In this document: in pieces, positions 61,456 through 64,000 of the stretch
Layout of the letters: every line of letters starts with the position of its first letter
Numbering within the stretch: position 1 is the first letter of the stretch
Assembly: GCF_951801035.1 (NCBI RefSeq)
Contig: NZ_CATOKT010000001.1
Strand: one strand, 5' to 3'
From: Adlercreutzia sp910585575
GTDB lineage: Bacteria > Actinomycetota > Coriobacteriia > Coriobacteriales > Eggerthellaceae
Length of the DNA: 64,000 nt
The notes under the pieces: generated by a model
Told to the model about the DNA's origin: nothing
What the model saw: only the letters and a program-made list of their open reading frames with translations
Database searches by the model: none
Position numbers and translations under genes: made by a program

Positions 61456-61544
61456 ACGCGGACATCCCTATTCCTCCGCCACTTTGAATGCAACGCCCTC
61501 AACCGAGGGCGTTTTTTTGTTGTTGGGGGTCGTGCGGGACCCAG

Positions 61545-61683
61545 CTTCCCAAATCGGCCACTTTGGTTCCCTTGCGGCTGTCAAATTCAGGCGCTTTGGT
61601 TCCCACTTCCCGCAAAACCCCTGATCAGAATTTTGCCTGCCGCGGCACAGGGGAACCAAATCTGCCAGTTTTGGAACTAAATG
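61545..61683. repeat. Dispersed intergenic repeat, copy 2
   Basis: Shares with copy 1 (11628-11803) the ordered words TTCCCAAATCG, CTTTGGTTCCC, a GCAAAA segment, TTTTGCCTGC and GGGAACC. Rearranged or diverged between. Non-coding. Confidence 0.7.
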
Positions 61684-61855
61684 CGGGAGCCGGGAGAGCG
61701 GCGACCAGGCGCGAACCCCTGGCAGCCAGCATTAAGCCCGGGCCAACCAAACGTGGGCCTTTGCCAACCGACAGCAAACCTCGGCAGCCGGCTGCAAGCC
61801 CCTCTAAAGCCGACAGAGGCTGATCCGCTATGCCCAGCCCCTCATCAACCCGCCC

Positions 61856-63331
61856 TTACACTGCGCGGAAACCGCGGAAGTAGGTGATGCCGTTGTCGCC
61901 CTTCAGGAATTCTACTTTGCAGTTCTTGTAGGTGTAGGTGAGGTCTTTGCCCCATACGTCCTGGCCATCGGGGGTGAACACGGGGTTGCAGCCCGTCACC
62001 TCACTCTTCTTGCCCGGCGTGCCGATGAGCTTGAGCAGCGCGCTGCCATCGGCCTCCTTCTTCGCGGCCGCACGAATAGCCTGGGTCTTCGCGACATCGT
62101 ACACGCCCTTGTCGGTGAACCAGTACACCTGGCCCTTGTACAGGCTCAAGCCCGTGGCCATGCGACCGTTCTCCAGGTACAGCTTCGTGTTGCCGGCCGC
62201 CCAACCCGCCTTCGCAACGCCGTTGGCCTTCACCTGGTACTTCTCGCCATCGATGGTCACCACACGGGTCTTCGAACCCTTCTTCAGCTTGCCGTTGTCG
62301 GCGAACACATACCACTTCCCCTTGATCTTCGTAGGGCCGGTGGCGGCCGCGCCGTTCTTCTGGAAGTAGTACTTCGCACCCTTCCAAGTCTTCCACTGGC
62401 TCTTCAGCTTCTTGCCATTTTGGTAGTAGTAGCGCTCGCCGTTCAGCACAGCCAGGCCGTTCTTCGAGGACGCTTTCACCTCTTCCTCAGAGGCCTTCGG
62501 CTTTTCGCCCACGTACTTCGAGGTGGCGTAGCCGTTGCTGGCCGAGGGCACCATAATGCGCACCGAGCGGAAATGATAGCCGCCGTTCTTAGTGCCGTAA
62601 TACTTCGAGAAGCTTTTGGCCTCGGCGAACAGGGGGTCGTAGAACTTGCCGTTGATCTTCGTGCAGCCGTGACCGCCGGTGCCCTTCTTCGAATCGATGC
62701 CCACGTACACGTTGTCGTAGCCGATGGCCAAGGCCAGATAGCCGAAGGCCGCCGCATCGGAGTTGCAGCAGCCGCTGCGGTAGCCCTTCCACGTTTTCAG
62801 GAAGTGATCGTTGGCGAAGTCGGCTGCCCAGCCCTCGTAGTTGCGGAACTTGCGGTACTGATGGTAGTAGCCCTTCTGCACCCACTTGAAGCACTTCAGC
62901 AACTTGGTCGCCTTGCTGTCCGACTTCTTCGTGATGTCGGCCGCCACCTCGCGGGCGCGCAGCAACGTGCGGTACTCCTTGGCCTCGTAGGCCTTCATCT
63001 TCTTGCCCGTGGGCTTGTAGTACGTGCTTTTCACCTGGTAGGCTTCCATTTTTCCGCTGTCACCCAGGTAGTAGGTAGTGGAGCCGTCCTTCACGGTACC
63101 CTTTTTCATAACGCCCTTGGCGTTGAAGTAATAGTAGTTCTTGCCGATCTTCTGCACACCGGTCAGCTTCTCGCCCTTTTTGTAGTAGAACTTCTGACCC
63201 TTCACGGTATGCCAGCCGTTCTGCGTGTTGGCAAACGCCAGCTCAGACGTTTCGATTGTCGTCCATGCGAACGCGAGCAAAAGCGCAACAAGCGCCGCCG
63301 CCATTCCCTTGCGCAGCATCTTCGCCGTCAT
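61856..63331 (-). CDS. Transglutaminase-like protein with cell-wall-binding repeats (paralogue)
   Basis: A 491-residue secreted protein; ATG 63331 with AGAGG 6 nt upstream. Signal peptide, wall-binding repeats (WHTVKGQKFYYKKGEKLTG and following, about 38-105), transglutaminase-like domain with Cys189 (GCCNSDAAAF), His221 (GGHGCTKI) and Asp232 (FYDPLF), then repeats from about 310 (LNGERYYYQNGKKL, WKGAKYYFQKNGAA, IKGKWYVFADNGKL) and a C-terminal domain like that at the end of the plus-strand paralogue. The shared order of parts over the whole length indicates duplication. Confidence 0.9.
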   Translation of the reverse strand: MTAKMLRKGMAAALVALLLAFAWTTIETSELAFANTQNGWHTVKGQKFYYKKGEKLTGVQKIGKNYYYFNAKGVMKKGTVKDGSTTYYLGDSGKMEAYQVKSTYYKPTGKKMKAYEAKEYRTLLRAREVAADITKKSDSKATKLLKCFKWVQKGYYHQYRKFRNYEGWAADFANDHFLKTWKGYRSGCCNSDAAAFGYLALAIGYDNVYVGIDSKKGTGGHGCTKINGKFYDPLFAEAKSFSKYYGTKNGGYHFRSVRIMVPSASNGYATSKYVGEKPKASEEEVKASSKNGLAVLNGERYYYQNGKKLKSQWKTWKGAKYYFQKNGAAATGPTKIKGKWYVFADNGKLKKGSKTRVVTIDGEKYQVKANGVAKAGWAAGNTKLYLENGRMATGLSLYKGQVYWFTDKGVYDVAKTQAIRAAAKKEADGSALLKLIGTPGKKSEVTGCNPVFTPDGQDVWGKDLTYTYKNCKVEFLKGDNGITYFRGFRAV

Positions 63332-63661
63332 AGAAGCCTCTTCTCTCTTGAGCGCAGGCACCGCTTGTTTCCCCTTGGCAGCGAGCCGCCCACGCATGGT
63401 TCATCGGCTCCTAATGATAACGCAAATCGCGCCTTTGACCAGGTACACTGCAGCGAAAGGGGTGCGGCAGTGCCAAAGCAGGAGCTCCGATGGGCACCGA
63501 GTCGCAGGCACTGAGATGACCGCCAACGAGCGCGGAATCGATAGGTGATGGGATATCCACCAATGATCGACGTGCTGACGAAGGCGAAATAACCGGTAGC
63601 GACCGCCGAGTCAGCACGTACGGAGTGCCCCGCCGGCCGCTGGTATGGCGCGGAATGGCCC
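63332..63661. other. Spacer upstream of the wall-binding paralogue
   Basis: A 330-bp region without a convincing gene. Minus-strand promoter candidate at 63414-63441. The remainder shows no repeat or terminator that I can support. Confidence 0.5.
63414..63441 (-). promoter_or_regulatory. Weak predicted promoter for the wall-binding paralogue
   Basis: TGGTCA (63441-63436), 16-bp spacer, TATCAT (63419-63414) on the minus strand; about 80 bp of leader follow. Confidence 0.42.
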
Positions 63662-64000
63662 CTAGCGGCTCCAGGGCCAACGGCGCTTGGTGCGCGCGGC
63701 GAGGCGCTTCTGGCGATAGTGCGGATTGTGCTTAAGGAAGCGATAGTTGCAGAAACGGGTAATGGCCAGACCTGCCAGCGTAACGACGAGGAAGCTGGCC
63801 GTCAGATCGAGCACCGCCGAGGCATGGTCGAAGAAGGCGTACACCGAGGCCAGGGCGAAGAACACGCTGAGACCGCCGCACAGCCAGGTGAACACCGAAA
63901 TAAGCACCTCTTTGGCCCGGGCCGGAGAATGACGGTACGTGACCACCAGATAAATGATAGTCGCCACCACCGCAAGAAGCAGGGCGAGGGGCACCACGCG
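63662..64000 (-). CDS. Small membrane protein, probably truncated by the window edge
   Basis: At least 111 residues with three hydrophobic helices (PLALLLAVVATIIYLVV, CGGLSVFFALASVYAFF, TASFLVVTLAGLAITRF) and a basic tail with NYRFLKHNPHYRQKR. The only in-window start is a GTG at 63997, three bases from the end, so the true start may lie outside. No family recognised; the topology resembles small conserved actinobacterial membrane proteins. Confidence 0.65.
   Translation of the reverse strand, partial: RVVPLALLLAVVATIIYLVVTYRHSPARAKEVLISVFTWLCGGLSVFFALASVYAFFDHASAVLDLTASFLVVTLAGLAITRFCNYRFLKHNPHYRQKRLAARTKRRWPWSR

Larger units (their letters stand above)
61290..61538. repeat. Direct repeat of the tRNA-Ser 3' end and its terminator
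   Basis: 61290-61363 and 61464-61538 share about 72 of 75 positions, start to start 174 bp. Each copy covers the end of the T-arm, the acceptor strand (CTACTCCTCC in the tRNA, CTATTCCTCC in the copy), CCA, the spacer, the terminator and a GGGGGTCGTGCGGG tail. Such a duplication is what tRNA-directed site-specific integration and loss of most of the insert would leave. Confidence 0.85.
61308..61855. other. Gene-free region after tRNA-Ser with repeats and hairpins
   Basis: A 548-bp stretch without a plausible gene. In order: terminator, three hairpins, a second copy of the tRNA 3' end with terminator, the dispersed GGTTCCC-type repeat (copy 2), then about 170 bp of unassigned sequence with short CAGCC/GGCTG words. 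Confidence 0.75.

Noticed and set aside
61364..61480. A second tRNA gene after tRNA-Ser
   Set aside because: It has a duplicated acceptor 3' half and a T-arm-like word on the opposite strand, but no matching 5' acceptor, D-arm or anticodon arm.
61681..61887. Short plus-strand frame after the dispersed repeat
   Set aside because: Low-complexity Pro/Arg composition, no start signals, and overlap with the 3' end of the wall-binding gene.

Overview
The window is GC-rich (about 60-65 %) bacterial chromosome with tightly packed, mostly minus-strand genes. The gene content points to an anaerobic or microaerophilic gut actinobacterium of the class Coriobacteriia, most likely the Eggerthella/Gordonibacter/Adlercreutzia group. 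The signs are a flavin-based extracytoplasmic redox locus (ApbE, FMN-binding proteins, NapH-like ferredoxin, Gx-type transporter, NusG domain II protein), many Tat-type and lipoprotein leaders, a single-chain PurL, and secreted Lys-rich proteins carrying Ig/FN3 modules, transglutaminase-like folds and cell-wall-binding repeats. The taxon is inferred from gene content only.

Layout. 0-8 kb: a flavinylation/electron-transfer locus in at least three transcription units. Their upstream regions share a 16-bp palindrome GTTA-N8-TAAC, usually as pairs 32-34 bp apart. 8-20 kb: VTT membrane protein, PRC-barrel and YtxH-like proteins, ddl, a coupled serS operon ending in an aminotransferase, a membrane Ser/Thr kinase with an unusual N-lobe insertion, and an endonuclease IV-like protein that has lost several metal ligands. 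20-29 kb: a LytS-like kinase, TauE/SafE exporter, glycosyltransferase 2, an operon of a tiny membrane protein, trkH, an OB-fold-like membrane protein and rsgA, then divergent murB. 29-34 kb: a two-component system beside a lower-GC secreted-protein island with direct-repeat and palindromic sites at its promoter. 34-42 kb: purL, a basic membrane protein, purC and a second two-component system. 42-47.5 kb: a Tat-exported beta-propeller-like protein, GH3 and amidase genes for wall turnover, and an Rpn-type nuclease gene between two near-identical terminator hairpins. 47.5-57.8 kb: a surface block with an LRR-CAP protein, low-complexity lipoprotein, AlgX/AlgJ-like and MBOAT acetylation genes, and three transglutaminase-like secreted proteins. 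58-64 kb: ccdA-tlpA, purB, tRNA-Ser(GCT) with a duplicated 3' end, a fourth transglutaminase-like wall protein and the edge of a small membrane protein.

How the parts may work together. The 0-8 kb block has ApbE to attach FMN to exported FMN-binding proteins, a membrane Fe-S protein to feed electrons, and transporter-like subunits for flavin or quinone supply. The 43-63 kb genes look like an envelope-building and remodelling set: peptidoglycan hydrolysis, polymer O-acetylation, and wall-bound proteins with Cys-His-Asp folds. One of these genes appears to be driven by a promoter with an 11-bp homopolymer between its -35 and -10 elements, which suggests phase variation. Large plus-strand open frames opposite many minus-strand genes are antisense artefacts of high GC and are not annotated.
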